From the NCBI GenBank assembly GCA_022457155.1, contig JAJGOT010000214.1:1-64000 (forward strand): a DNA stretch of 64,000 bases. Reading direction: 5' to 3'. Made by a program: the position numbers and the translations under genes. Of the stretch, positions 10,830 through 23,410 are shown in pieces (position 1 is the first letter of the stretch; the number at the start of each line of letters is the position of its first letter). Below the pieces are notes generated by a model, which ran no database searches, was not told the origin of the DNA, and saw nothing but the letters and a program-made list of their open reading frames with translations. Source of the DNA: Cladopsammia gracilis (Eukaryota > Cnidaria > Anthozoa > Scleractinia > Dendrophylliidae).

Positions 10830-13737
10830 GTTGTCCTTCGTGAACAGTTGGTCAGTGTATAACATAATATTTTTACTAAAAATCCCTTCAGATTCTTAGA
10901 TCTTTATTCGCGAAAATGTAACTTGTCGTTCTAAATATCATCTGCATAATGTCGTTCATTTGTTGCCGGTGTACTGATTCCTTCCATAGTAAAAAGGGTT
11001 TGCAAAGAAGAATTAACACTGACTGGGGATCGACAAAATTGTAAATATTGTAAATAATTTTAAAACATGTGTATGTTTATGAGGCTGTAAAGAATGACTT
11101 CAAGAAAAAGCGACCTTAGAACTAAGTTTTGACGGAATATGTGCCGTGAACTCTAAAGAAAAGAACGAAGCAGCAAATCTGGATTTATCTGAGTGCTTTT
11201 ACTCGTGTGAGTGCACAGCTAGTGCGCATCCTTTCCACCAAACTAAAGATTTTGCTAATGACTGAGGAATTTTATTTTAACTTCACTTGGTTTTAATTGA
11301 AAATAGTGCGCGAACTTACAAATTCAGTTTTAAGTATTCTGAACTCATGCCAGTGACCGAAAATGGGCGATTTGAATGAGACCTTAATTCAAACTAAGCA
11401 AAAGACCAATAAACTGGGACAAAAATATTAAGCGGTGTATGAACAGTAGTATAAACAGCTTTCATTAGTGAAAGCAATCCAATGACTCCTGTAGTGTAAG
11501 TTTTATGTTAAAGTAAGGAAGTACATACATTAACTCTAAATATAACCAATAATGAGATACCAGCACTACCGAATGCCGGGGACAAACCGTTAGTCATGTA
11601 CGGTGTTGGCAATCTACACTTCGGTGAATAATTGTTAAATATTCCAAAATGGCTGAAAGGCAAAACCACTTCGGGGACTTACAGATAGATTGTGGGCGGA
11701 TCTTCACTTTTAATTGAACAAGGAAAAAACTTTTATTGATAACTGTCTGATGCCACGATATTATGATTGTGTCAAAACACTCGAAAGCCAAGGAGAACTA
11801 GGAAATTAACATGTTGACATGTGTTTGCACCTTTTTATTTGTAGAAATGTTAAAATGATAACAATAAAGGTCGTTTTGTGGGCAGCCTTTAGAATATTTG
11901 AATTCGCTAAGTATGTATTCACGAAATTACATTTCGTCCTTAACCCTTAATTTAACTCCTAAGAGTGCTGGATCTGGCTAAAGAAAAACGCTGTAAGCTA
12001 ACCGCAATTACCTCTTGTTACTTGCTAACCAGCAGTCCATTCTTTTGGGCTAAAATGTGGCTATTGAAATGAAAGCTATTGAGCAGTACATACAGTGACT
12101 TCTCTGTATGTCGTGCTTTCTGTTTAATATAATCAGGTTGTTCCATTTTTTTGGTACACTGTAGGTGGATAAAATCCTTGTGTGTGGCGGCTATCAAATT
12201 AAAAGTATTTGAGTAGTACTTTTCTTGTGATACTGTTTACAACCCACACAAGGCGTTTTTAACTTTAAAGCGTGTGGTTTCATTTTGAGTCTGTCGCCGA
12301 CACTTTAAATAAATACAGTTTGTTGAACAGTACTTTCCTGTGGTGCTGCTTGCGCACTTTAGGATTTAAGGACATATATTTTAATACTGATATGAGAACT
12401 AGCTGAACATACTATTTGAGTATCTGAACTAAAGCGATTTCCATCAAGAAAAAGAAAAAAAATCTCAAACGGTATTAGGTGAAATGGTCATCTTGGGGAA
12501 AAGGTTTCTCAAAATAACGGATAATTCGTTCAGAGGATGTGAAAGAAAACTACGAATACGAATGACGTTTGATAATGGCTTTATACACCATGATTTTTAA
12601 TGATATCTGAAATGTAAATTACCCTGATAAAAATATTTACCTCGTTGATTTGACTTGAGTATAAGTCCTTTGCCAAATTGACCAATCGTTCCTTGATACC
12701 GGTTTCACGTCCTGTTCACTGCATCAGAAAGACAAAGACATGAGTTGTGTTCCAAAAATTTGCAAATTTATCATGCAGCCACTGAATACAACCAATTGAA
12801 ATATTATTCCTGTTATTACTATTTCGAATTTATTATTTAGAGGCAGGTGGATTGTGAAATTTGACGTCTCAAAAGGTACAACAAAAAAGACGTTTCACCT
12901 CGGGAACAATATACCTTTAGTTTGTTAGCGATAAGCGTCTGGAGGAAATTATCATGGAATAAAAGTCAGTGAATAAGGGAAAATCGGAATATTAGTTTGA
13001 AGATAGATTTTCGACAAAGCCACTACTTATAACAATTATTCTCTATTTGGAGGCCATTAGATTGTTCTACAATAGCATTCGCACACCAAGTGGTGAAAGA
13101 TAAATCAATTTAAGCTTATTAAATCTAATATAATTGTGATTTATAGAACTTTCAGTGAATTGCATTTAGCCTCATTTCGAGGTGAGGCGAAGTGAAAAAC
13201 ATTGGTTTTGAAAGTGGGTTAAATTAAGCTTATTTTTATTTGAAAGGTTGAAGTTTACAGCTGAACCTTACTTTAAATTAAAGGCAGCCCGGAAATGAGT
13301 ATGGCCTTGCTCAGTTAGCGAGGAAAATTACCATATAACAAACAGTGGACTACAAAAAACAGCGGGTCTTTTTTATCAAAAAATTGAAACAACACCAGCT
13401 GCTTAGTCTACAACGAGCATTGAGGCTTTTTTTAATATTCGTCTCACTTCAATCGAATTGAACGCATTTAAAGCTGAATTACAGTCCGTACTGCTCAATC
13501 TCGGGGTTTGTTTTCATTTTTTGTTTTGAATTTGTTGATATGTTACACTTCGGTAATAGCATACATGGAGTAAATGGGGAAAACCACTGAGTAAACCGAG
13601 TCCGCCATTTTTAACGGCCGTTGTGTTTACGAATGCTTGATGAGCTGAAACGTCGGTTTGGGAAAACTTTGGGGTTCTTTTACTTGTTATTATTGTTTGG
13701 CAAGGATATCTGATGTTAATAATGAAGAAAAAGGGTA
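10830..13737. other. Intergenic, no gene seen
   Basis: Nearly 3 kb of AT-rich sequence with only short random frames. No repeat structure beyond simple runs was noticed. Confidence 0.4.
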
Positions 13738-13879
13738 GTTTCTTGGTGTTGCGGATGGTGTGATCACCAAATGACGTAAAACAAAAGATTCAAAAGACAC
13801 TGAACAATACCCACACCACAACACAAAAGCTAACCAACAATGGCTTCCGCAACACCAAGAAACACCCAGAAAAAGGTAA

Positions 13880-14589
13880 GGGCCTGTTCACATGGAAGTG
13901 GGGTACCCCGGGTGCCTGGGGTACCCCGGCTTGGTGGGGTTCCCAGCGTCTCCATATATTCTTTGTTGTTTATCTGGTTGCGTTCACATGCGTGGTGGGG
14001 TACCCCACTCAGCCGGGCAACCCGTCTCCTCGGGGCGGGTTGCCCGCCTGAGTGGGGTAGATTTTTTCCATGTGAACACTATACCCCGGGGTACCGGGGT
14101 GAGGTTCATACGGGCATTCGACAATTTAGCCCGCCAAAAACAAGCGGGAAAACAGAATGGCGTCCACTCGTTATCAACCTGGTGAGCTTTTCCGCAAACA
14201 ACGCCTCCAAAATATACTCGACAGCTCAAATTTTGAGGAAAATAGTCAGGATATTGGTAGTTTAAGCGAGACAGTAGCATCTCAGCCCGATCAGGCCCTG
14301 ATTCCATTGGAATTGGATGCCCCAAGGCAAAATACGAAGTCGAACCCGAAGGGAAAGCGAAAACCTTCAGATGGTTTGCAACACAAATCTACAAAGGCGA
14401 AAGTGGCTAAAAGGAGTCCTGAAAACCAAAGAAAGGTTATGGTTTGGTCCCCAGATCGGATAGACTTCAAACGCACCCTACCCCAGGTCCCCGGGGTCAT
14501 CAAACGCATATGAAACAAACATTTTATCGACCCGGCTACCTGAGGTACCCCAGGCACCCGGGGTACCCCACTCTCATGTGAACAGGCCC
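13880..14589. mobile_element. Non-autonomous PIF/Harbinger-like element
   Basis: Inverted ends begin GGGCCTGTTCACATG; the next ~30 bp (CCCCGGGTGCCTGGGG) also match with few mismatches. The 3-bp duplication TAA (13877-13879, 14590-14592) fits Harbinger's TWA preference. The interior contains further GGGGTACCCC palindromes and a lysine-rich 118-codon frame (14157-14513) with no recognised domain. No transposase is present. Confidence 0.75.
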
Positions 14590-14592
14590 TAA

Positions 14593-15389
14593 GTTTGTCC
14601 CGTAATTTTCATTTTCGCTAGTTAACGTTCCTTGTTTGTGAGTCTCACAAACATTGCCGAGCTGAGATTGCGCAGTACGGACTGTAATTCATCTTTGAAT
14701 AAAATGCTGACCGTCATGTCGGCAACAGCTTTGCCACAAATTCGAAAAAGGTTGTTCGGCCTTGCTTCCCACTAGCGACACAACGATCATAATCATAATC
14801 ATAAACATAATTATAATCACAACGTTGTTATGATCTAGTGGAAACACATACTTACAAGCAGTAGACTTTAAATTTGACGCTCATGAAAGTTGGAGGCCAT
14901 CTTGGAATAGCATGAACTGCAAATTACTGGAACTAGGACGTTCATTGGCCAAAATACCATGAATGAACATACGTCATTATGATCACAACTATGACTGCTA
15001 GATTTTACGTTCCCACTACGACATAAGCATAATCACAGACATAACCATCTGCAGACTTTTTGCTTCGTAGCTTAGTGGCATGGTTCATGGATCTGCCCAA
15101 TTTTTTTTTCGGACTGGACATTATAAAGGTGATGTACTGTTTTTTTTTTTTTAAAGCCTTGCGTTCGCAATATTGCTTTGCGCGTTAGCATTTCGTATTC
15201 GCGGGTTGGCTCACAGGAGCCTTTGATTTGATTTCATTTATGGAATAAACAGATGTGATCAAGGATTTAATTAGGGCAACAACAAAATAGTATTTGGCGC
15301 GATTTGTTTCTTTTTTTTTTGCGCGTTTGGGCAGGCGCCATTCGTAAAGAGTGAAATTTGCATATAAAGCCGACCATCGATGTGCCTGT
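14593..15389. other. Non-coding, degenerate repeats
   Basis: Contains CATAAT-rich simple sequence at 14785-14820 and related CATAAGCATAATCAC near 15020. Similar CCCACTA motifs around them suggest an old MITE. No gene seen. Confidence 0.35.
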
Positions 15390-15496
15390 AATTCTCATTT
15401 TGCCCAGTCTTTAAGCTACGCTGGCTAACTTGTGATCTCTTTAGCGTCAACTTGACAAAATATGTCATCGCTTAAAGACTGGGCAGAATGAGAATT
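15390..15496. repeat. 27-bp inverted repeat
   Basis: CATTTTGCCCAGTCTTTAAG (within 15390-15416) is mirrored at 15470-15496 with one mismatch, leaving a 53-nt spacer. Confidence 0.75.
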
Positions 15497-15531
15497 AAAC
15501 GAATAACCTCTTGAGAGAATTAGGCCCCGTC

Positions 15532-16006
15532 CACACGTATCCGGATATTTTTGAATCCGCAACTTTTTTGTTGCGGATTGGCCTTCCGTCCACACGTATC
15601 CGGCGAATTCGGCTCACCAATCCGCAACTTTTTGAATTCGCTCTCCAGAGTGGAAATTTTTGAATACGCTACGAGTACGGCATCGTGTGGACGGTCGAAT
15701 CCGGATATTCTTTAATACGCTGACGTAAAAGTATCAGATCCAGTCTTTAACCGCGCGAATATTCAACATGGCCGACCCGAAATGTTATCGCTTCACTTCT
15801 ACATGGACTTATTTCTAGTCTAATAACGTGTTTACAGTTGAACTTTGATTTGAACTTGGCCTTGCGTATGCTTTTTTGACAACATTTAAAGAGGAGCCCT
15901 GGCTGCTAGAGCGAATCCGGATACGTGTGGACGGGCAAATACGATTCGAATACGCTACGTGTGGACGCGAATATTTTCTAATCCGCAACAAAAAAGTTGC
16001 GGATTA
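15532..16006. mobile_element. GTCCACACG-type foldback repeat
   Basis: GTCCACACGTATCCGG near 15540 recurs at 15591 and, inverted, near 15690, 15922 and 15957. Hairpins ATCCGCAACTTTTTTG/TTGCGGAT occur at both ends. It resembles hAT-type MITEs whose ends carry GTCCACAC, but flush termini and a target duplication were not resolved. Confidence 0.5.
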
Positions 16007-17665
16007 GATTCCCATAATGTTAATTTGAAATAAAGAACAATGTTTATGAGTTCGATTGTATTTATATTAGGCAGAATTTCGTGGACGTGCATGCATGTTC
16101 GCGGACAACCCCACGTACAACTGCGCCTGCTGTGGAACCCAGAGATACTTGAATAACGGATCGCTTTAGGATTTTATTGATCGTACTGTAAATACTCTAA
16201 GGTACCCTTGGCTGGCTCTCAACGACAAGAGTGAAGTGAACAGGCGACCCGTAGCTGTCAAAGGGGGGGGGGGGGGGGGGGGGGGGGGGTAAATGAACAG
16301 TGCGTAAACGACAACGTGCAGAGCGATGATCCTGGCTCCAGAGGTCAGTTCTCTAAATATCAATCATAAATTAATCAAGACTTGTTTGTCCTAATTGCCA
16401 TTCTTTCGGGGACTGTTGTATGCGTCTTCACTGTTATGTCCAGTTCAGTTTTTTTTATTCTCTAACTAACCTTTGAAGAAAAGTAGGTTAGGTGGAAAAC
16501 GTGGAGTTTGGAAAATGAGGAGTGCGGAGTGCGGAGTGTGGAAAATGAAGAAAAGTGAGCCATTAAATGTCGATAGAAATACGCCGGGTAGTACTTGTTA
16601 TATCAACAAACACCATAAATTGTTTTCACTGTGTTTTTCAAACCAACAACTAACACAGCGGATTTTCACGTCATTCACTAGGATTTAGAAAAAGCGACTG
16701 CCAAAATAACTTATTTTTATCTGGATAGTACTATTACTCCAATGGAAAAACGTTGCTTGCAATAAGCAACAGCTCATCTCGCCAATAGCACTATTGTTCA
16801 CAATCATTTACCAAACAACAACCGGGCATAAAGAATAAAAAATTGTAAACATACCAGCTTTAGTCTTCTCAGTCACTGTGCTTTATGGAGTGCACATCAT
16901 TAAAAAAGGCTTTTGTTAGAGGCAGAGAAATATATACACGTATGACATGTATAATCGCAATCAGGAACAAAATATTTTTCTCGCATGACAACGGTACCAT
17001 TTCTAGGGAAGTCCAAATAAAAAGGCATGTCAAATTACGCTTTTAATTCAAAGGAAATATGGTATGGAAAATGCTATTTATTTAGCTTTAGCAATCTATT
17101 CTTGTTTTCATAAATGTTTATAACGAAACTTTCAATTTGTGTATACGGTATTCTCTCGTCTAAAATCCAGGATGTTTATTTAAAACTGACGGCGCTACTT
17201 CTAATAATTGAAAAAAGAAAATCATGTGCCCAGAAATTATGCTCTTTTCTTTTGAATTTCAAACTCTCCCTTTATCAGTCCGAAGAAAAATTTTCTTTTT
17301 TGAATCTTAGAGTCAGTAGTTTACTTTCTGTCTTTTATTTAGAAGAGGTTCTTTTGTGGCATTTATTCGACTCTTGAAATAAGATATTTTCCTTCTTGCT
17401 AGATTTTATTACCAAATTAAATTAGTATAAATTCTGCTTTGCCTCGCCGGTAGGATCTTAATTAAATGTATACGTTGCGTATATGCCTGTTTAGACATTT
17501 CTGCTTTCGCTTGTATTGTGAAATTGAATTGTATCAAATTTAAAATCACTAAAAAAATTAAAAGTACTGGCACCCAGGGTAACTATAAATTAAGTGCACT
17601 CAAAGGAACGGTGTGAATGGTGCCTCGCCGGTGCTAAATAGGAGTTATCGGGATCACAGTGCATG
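16007..17665. other. Intergenic, no gene seen
   Basis: Contains a 27-base G homopolymer (16263-16289) and a short imperfect GAGTGCGGAGTGCGGAGTG tandem near 16518. Otherwise AT-rich with nothing recognisable. Confidence 0.4.
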
Positions 17666-18015
17666 GGGTACGGGGGGGGGGGGGGGGGTACTCCTTTATA
17701 TACACTATATAGGTATGTGACGCCCGATAGGGTAGGGTTTCTGAGGTGCTAAGGCCTTAAATAGGGTAGTATCCTTTTTGGTATTTTTGGTATTGTGATC
17801 CTTAGATATTCCTTAGATAGGGTCACTAAATTGCAGTATCCACCCGAACGCCCAAAACGAAAAACATATGGTCTGTTAAAACTGTACTACACGCCTGAAT
17901 TGGGATTTAAGAAGGGTATCAAATCTCGATTTTCTACCCTTAAATAGGGTCAGGGTTTGAGAACCTTGGCGGCACACACCTTTCCTAAATTGTCGGGAGT
18001 ACCCCCCCCCCCCCC
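17666..18015. repeat. Repeat block bounded by inverted GTAC-C/G runs
   Basis: A G run ending GGGGTACTCC (17670-17693) faces GGAGTACCCCCC (17995-18015), with AGGGTAGGGTTT / AATAGGGTAG / AATAGGGTCAGGG motifs between. It resembles a dispersed repeat. A related GTGTACTCCGGATTTAAAG block begins at 19638. Confidence 0.45.
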
Positions 18016-18229
18016 TCCCCCGGGATGGGGTAAAACATTATAGGATAAGGGATATTTCTGGTGAAATAAAAAAGGGGGGTACGGAATATCTGAGGACAGA
18101 AAATATGGAATATTGGGCAACAAATTTGGGATAAAAGAATGTATAGTTAATTGAATACGGGATATACAGACCCTTACACCTAGATTACGAGAAGTTCCTT
18201 ATGGCTCTGTGGGACTGTCTTTGAAATCA

Positions 18230-18325
18230 TCTCCCATTTATATGTCGAGCTAGTCTCCCACGCAGCCGTTATTTCTCTCGTCACGCAACGCTCCTTCCCA
18301 CTAACGGCTGCTGAAACCTGGACCA
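18230..18325. repeat. Solo copy of the Mutator-like terminal repeat
   Basis: CTAGTCTCCCACGCAGCCGT, then CTCGTCACGCAACGC and ACGGCTGCTGAAAC, follow the same order as the terminal repeat of the element at 33686-34720, with many substitutions. No partner end is present here. Confidence 0.5.
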
Positions 18326-18355
18326 CATTAAATGCCCATTGTGTTTGCGATAAAT

Positions 18356-19207
18356 CCCGGCGTAGCTAATCGAACGTTCGATAATCGAACCTAATCGAAC
18401 TCAATCGCTCGATTGGGTTCGATTGGGTTCGGTAATCGAACTTAATCGAACTCACCGAAAAATTTTGCCAATCGAACGCAATCGAACGTTCGGTAATCGA
18501 ACGCTTCAACAATCGAACGTAATCGAACTCATCGAACATAATCGAACACTTCAACAATCGGGCACTTCAACAAAGCGTTAGTCTTATTTTTGTTACATTT
18601 AATGAACTGTTCTAACATTGAAAGTCTAGCTTACATTGCTTGCATTTTGCAGCAGCTTCTGCAAACACCACTTGCAGTTTTAATAGAAATCTACTTTGAG
18701 GTAATGAGAACACTTTTAGCGTTAGTGGTAACTATTCTGTACACACTGTACACCGTTGCGTGCGTCCAGATCCAGTTGCAGTGGTCGTCTTTTAGTAATC
18801 TATCCGAAACTTTAGCGACGATGGTACAAACATTTTAATATTATCCCCGTTCGGTGTTATTCCGAACGATATGAAGTACTGAGCTGTTCATGTTATATTG
18901 TGAATTAATCAATTTCGAATCACCGTAACAATAAAGATTTTAGTTAATTGAAATGTGTTAATATCTCTCACAATTGCTCCGCTAGTAAAGGATCAGTTAA
19001 AGGGTGAAATTCTTCCACCGAACAAAATCGAACCAATCGCCTCGATTGGGTTCGATTGGATTCGGTAATCGAACTTAATCGAACTCACCCAAAAGTTCCA
19101 GTTCGATTATGTTCGATTACCGAACCAATCGAACTCCAATCGAACGATTTAGTTCGATTGGGTTCGATTGGTTTTTGGTTCGGATTCGTTCGATTAGCTA
19201 CGCCGGG
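18356..19207. mobile_element. 852-bp hAT-like element with TAATCGAAC subterminal arrays
   Basis: Perfect inverted ends CCCGGCGTAGCTAATCGAAC are flanked by a direct GATAAAT (18349-18355, 19208-19214), a 7- or 8-bp duplication consistent with the hAT superfamily. Both subterminal regions are packed with a TAATCGAAC motif and its inverse. The middle (about 18600-19000) is unique and has no recognisable protein. Confidence 0.75.
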
Positions 19208-19329
19208 GATAAATTCAGCGAACCAATCATGTATGAGCTAATGAAAGCTGTATACACTTCTTTTTCGCATTAAATGAGTAAATATAATATAAGCGCTAAT
19301 GGTGCGTTGATGCAGATCTCGAATTAAAT

Positions 19330-19990
19330 GTTCAAGATGATTTCCGGCTTGAGCAAGCAAGCAAGCTTTATGCTAAAAGCTCTTGAAGCGACCAGTCTCT
19401 ATTGTTTCATGGCGTGGTCGCTTGCGAGAGCCCGTTTTCGTAAGCGACCAGCCATCGTTACGACCACTTTTTCGAATTTTCCGAGGTGGTCACTTACGAG
19501 AGCTTCGAAAAAAAAATAGAGGCTACATTAGAATCTCGTCTTTGAGCAAACACTTACCACTGCTTACAAACCGTCTGGTTTCATCCTTCCCTCTCCTCTT
19601 CTTCTTCCTCCTCCCTTCGCCGTAAGCATCCCCCAGGGGTGTACTCCGGATTTAAAGTGACGGAGATGTGCGAAGGATTTTTTTGGGTTTGAAATTTTCG
19701 ATTCCAGGATTTTTTTGAGTAAGCTTATTTTGGCAAGTATTTTTTGGGGTGGCTTGAGTGAAGTTGGAATTTTTTGGAGTATTCAAAACAATATAAGGAT
19801 TTGCGGTAAATAATTCTTGCCATGCATAGTACCTGCGTACTGCTACAAATGTAGGGCTAGTGCAACTAAACTTGTTATATCATTTAATCCCTTCTCGTTA
19901 TATATTTTTAAGGTTCGAAAATTCAGCATGATATTTTTTGGGGTTCAATTTTGGTTCGGGGATTTAATTGGGTTTTACTGAACGTCCTTT
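19330..19990. repeat. Degenerate dispersed repeat sequence
   Basis: A short motif of the type GTGGTCGCTTGCGAGAG recurs at 19415 and 19490. From 19638 a second block has repeated GGATTTTTTTGGG-like stretches. These look like old tandem repeats; no gene seen. Confidence 0.4.
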
Positions 19991-22540
19991 GGATATTGAG
20001 TCTAGTTGCCCCCATTCACTCACACTTCCCCATCACTTTAAATTCGGAGTGCCTTCCTTGGGCAGCATCTTTCCATTTGTTCCGAATTCACTCCTTCTCT
20101 GCACGGCCAGCTGGTAATCCATAGGCACACCCACACAGTCAAGCTGCGAAAGCCCAGACAAAGTCAATCAATTAATACTCTATAACCGTTCCATCACGAT
20201 AAGAAGGTGTTTAGATCCGGAGGGGTACCCATGTGTGTTTGGGCGAGGGAATGTGTCCCAAAGCTCACAGCCCGGCTTAGTTTTAACCTTTTTTTAGACC
20301 CCCTTCCCTACTTCATACCAGTTAATGCAAAACATTATCTATTTTACACAAAGATAGGTCATTCCACAAAAGCTAGACCCTATTCCAGACCACACTGCTC
20401 AATAAAGCACACTGATATAAATTTGATGACGCACATACTTATATAGCTTGTATAAGAGAGAGAGGAGAGTTCCCCCGGGTGAACGTTTGTCAATTATCCC
20501 TCTTTATATCGTGATGCAAACATACATTTTATCCTCAATGCGTTTCCGAATAAATTAGATAATGAAGATACCGTAGTCCGGACCAAAGGCCAAATTGCCT
20601 TTTTATCTGTATTTTTCGGATGTATATTGGAACACATGATACTTTGCTACGCAGATATCTAGAGAAAGCTGACCTTGAGGCACTAAAGATGACCGGTCTT
20701 GGGTTGATCTCTACCGATTTCCTGCTGTTCGTTGAATGTGAATTTTCCTTGGTATGTTGTAATTACCTTTTAATCAGCGCTGTGATAGTTTTGTAATAAC
20801 TTTCAGCCGCTAGTTTTTTCACAGCACCTGGGTTTGATTGACCTGTGTGGATTCATTTGGTATATTTCTGTCTTTTTTTGCACGGAGGCACGCGATTGCT
20901 AAAGGTAAAAAAAACGTCATTCAGAGTTAAGTGCCCAACAAAATATCGACAACGGCACGAAAAGGCTCATTTGCAAGGCGGACCCAAGGAGTTTTTCTTT
21001 CTATCTCGTGTGGCTGTTACAGACGATCACAAGTGCATGAAGCTGAATGAGAGGTAAGCGCGGTTATAATAAACTGATCGGACGGTATATTTTTTATCTT
21101 TCTGAGCTACGCAATAAACCGTATGCTATATAAATACTATCTGCTCTTCTTTAATAGTTACCCTATCAATATAAAGTGTACATGTACTCGGTATTTTACA
21201 CTGGAATTCCAAAAGGTGATTCAATACTTTCAGCACTATATATTTATGACACATGAACTGCTGCTGTGAAGTACAACTGAAAACATCAAATTGCTCAAGA
21301 AATTATTTCTCGGTGTTTACAGATATACTGAAAAAGAAAAGTTGCTAATTAAACTCGCAAGGTTCCAAATTTAATTTTTTAAAATGTTGAAAACACTAAG
21401 AGCTGGCGTGCATTTCTCAAAACACCCGAAGACATTTCAGGCCCAAAGGCTGATTTTTAAATTCAGTTTCTAACGAATGATTTGAAGTTGTTAGCTAGCC
21501 AGCAAACCACCCAACTTGTGCAGTAAACGTCAGATTTTATTGTTTATCTTTCAAAAGCAACAAACATTGGAAATTTGTTAGTACTAAACATTTTGCACAT
21601 AACATGACTTTTCGTGCCCGGAAAGTTTTCGGGAGCTTTGAGAAACGCACGCCTGGCTGCAACCCCCGATCCGAAGCCGGAGTACTGCCTTTAGCTTTCA
21701 TTTATAGAATTTCACATTCTAGGATTAGGTAAAAGCCACATTGTATATGGCAATAAACGATCTACTTGGAATTACTGCTCAGCGGTCACTAACACCTTAG
21801 GATCTCATCCACAAAGTCGAATGATTGAACCATTACACTACTCAAGGCTTGTTTCTAGATGAGTGAATGGATTAAGAGGTGTAGTTAATACAAGGTACAA
21901 TAGTCCCGGACAATAGTGTGCATTTGTGACCCGCTTAATGTTGTCCATCAACATTCAAACAATGTAAACATTCATATCCTGTACAGTGATGGCTATATTT
22001 CGATCAGTTTAATTTCTACAGCTGTTAACATGTTGACGACGTGATAAATGGTGTGTAATAACCCAAGTAAGGTAATAATGTGTCGGGTCTCACGCTGAGG
22101 TGCCTTAGGGCCCTAGGTCTGTAATGCAGCGCAAGGCAATTCACCGAACTAGCCGAATGCAACTCTTTAGGGAAAAACACTAAGTGAGCATGTTTCTGAT
22201 AGCTGCTCTTGTTTAAAACATACAGGATTTGTTTTTTTGATGACATTCATGATGCATTTGCGAAATCTGCCTGCTTGTGATAAACAAAGATCTTAATGAC
22301 AGTGTTTATTTGCCTGTCATCAGTTCATCCCAGCTTATGAGTGTGTTCTGTAAGGAGGAGGTTCCCATATTAAAGTGATGAAATACTCGTGGGCTTATTC
22401 GAAAGGAACAGGCCCACTTTTAAATGTCACTCATTTCGTTTTGAGGCCCCGGGGGATAGTTCGCTCGAAAGGGGTACCTTCTTTTAGGCTAGAGGTATAT
22501 ATAAAGTAGTAGGGAAGTTGATATATAGAAGACGGTTGGG
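19991..22540. other. Intergenic, no gene seen
   Basis: AT-rich interval with short random frames and no clear repeat, RNA or protein signature. Confidence 0.4.
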
Positions 22541-22553
22541 AAAACTGACATTA

Positions 22554-22768
22554 GGGCCATTTATGCGAGACCAAATAAGTCGCGACTTGCATAAGTCGGC
22601 GACTTACAGAAGACGCGAACTAGACCATTTATACGAGTGAGGCTTGCATAAGTCGCGACCTAAATAAGATGCGAACACATTTTTGTATCATTTATACGAG
22701 TGGTTCGCGTCTTCTGTAAGTCGCGACTTGTGTAAGTCGCGACTTATTTGGTCTCGTATAAATGGCCC
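22554..22768. mobile_element. 215-bp foldback MITE with TA flanks
   Basis: Ends begin GGGCCATTTAT(G/A)CGAGACC and stay inverted for about 70 bp through repeated AAGTCGCGACTT motifs. TA flanks at 22552-22553 and 22769-22770 suggest a TA target. Confidence 0.75.
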
Positions 22769-22974
22769 TATTTAGTTAAACATGGCGGTGGCCAGCTCGA
22801 AAGCCAGTGGCTACTCTGGTCACCGCGCACACATTCATTAACGTTATTTGCAATGTTCTAGTACATTTGTTTTCTGTTAAAAGTGTAAATACTATTATTT
22901 AAGGTTAGATTACTTATAAATAGTGCAATAATAAAGAAAGTTGAAGTTATTTAAAATGGCCTGTCATTTTCTTT

Positions 22975-23410
22975 CATTAACCTTTTCACTCCCAGAGTCA
23001 ATTATGGAGACCACATGCAATATAGTTCTAACTTTTGAGTCTGTCAGCAAAATCCTACGGTGTGACCATTCAAATGAGACCTCCTCATCAGTTTGGAATT
23101 TTTCTTGAATTTTGATTTTTGGCATTCTTGGGTGTCGGTTCATTCCAAGGATATAGAAAAGAGATGTAGTGTTTCTACTGTAGGTATGCGAACGTGTTAC
23201 CCGGCCGCTTTTCTGGGTTTGGACCTGGGGGTGGTGCCTTCCCTTATAAATTTTGTCGAGTACCTCTCTCCGGGTTTTGTGGGCACAACGTTTCAACAAT
23301 TGGTCTTCAGCCCATTTCACCAAGCGATGCCTGGTGCAGATCTTATCATTTGCAAATGAGTCTTCTTCCCGGTCTTAATCACATGCATATAAACTTCCGG
23401 GGGGATCACA
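22975..23410 (-). repeat. Dispersed 88-bp-type repeat plus associated conserved block
   Basis: Read on the minus strand, 23090-22975 matches the repeat at 26889 (CTCAAAAGTTAGAACTATA, GGTCACACCGTAGGATTTTG). The adjoining segment includes AAAATCAAAATTCAAGAAAAA, shared with 26850. It is one of several loci of the same family. The longer minus-strand frame over it is not a recognised protein. Confidence 0.6.

Noticed and set aside
22964..23323. 119-codon minus-strand frame with KWAEDQLLKRCAHKTRRE
   Set aside because: Overlaps the dispersed repeat family; no recognised domain, so treated as repeat sequence rather than a gene.
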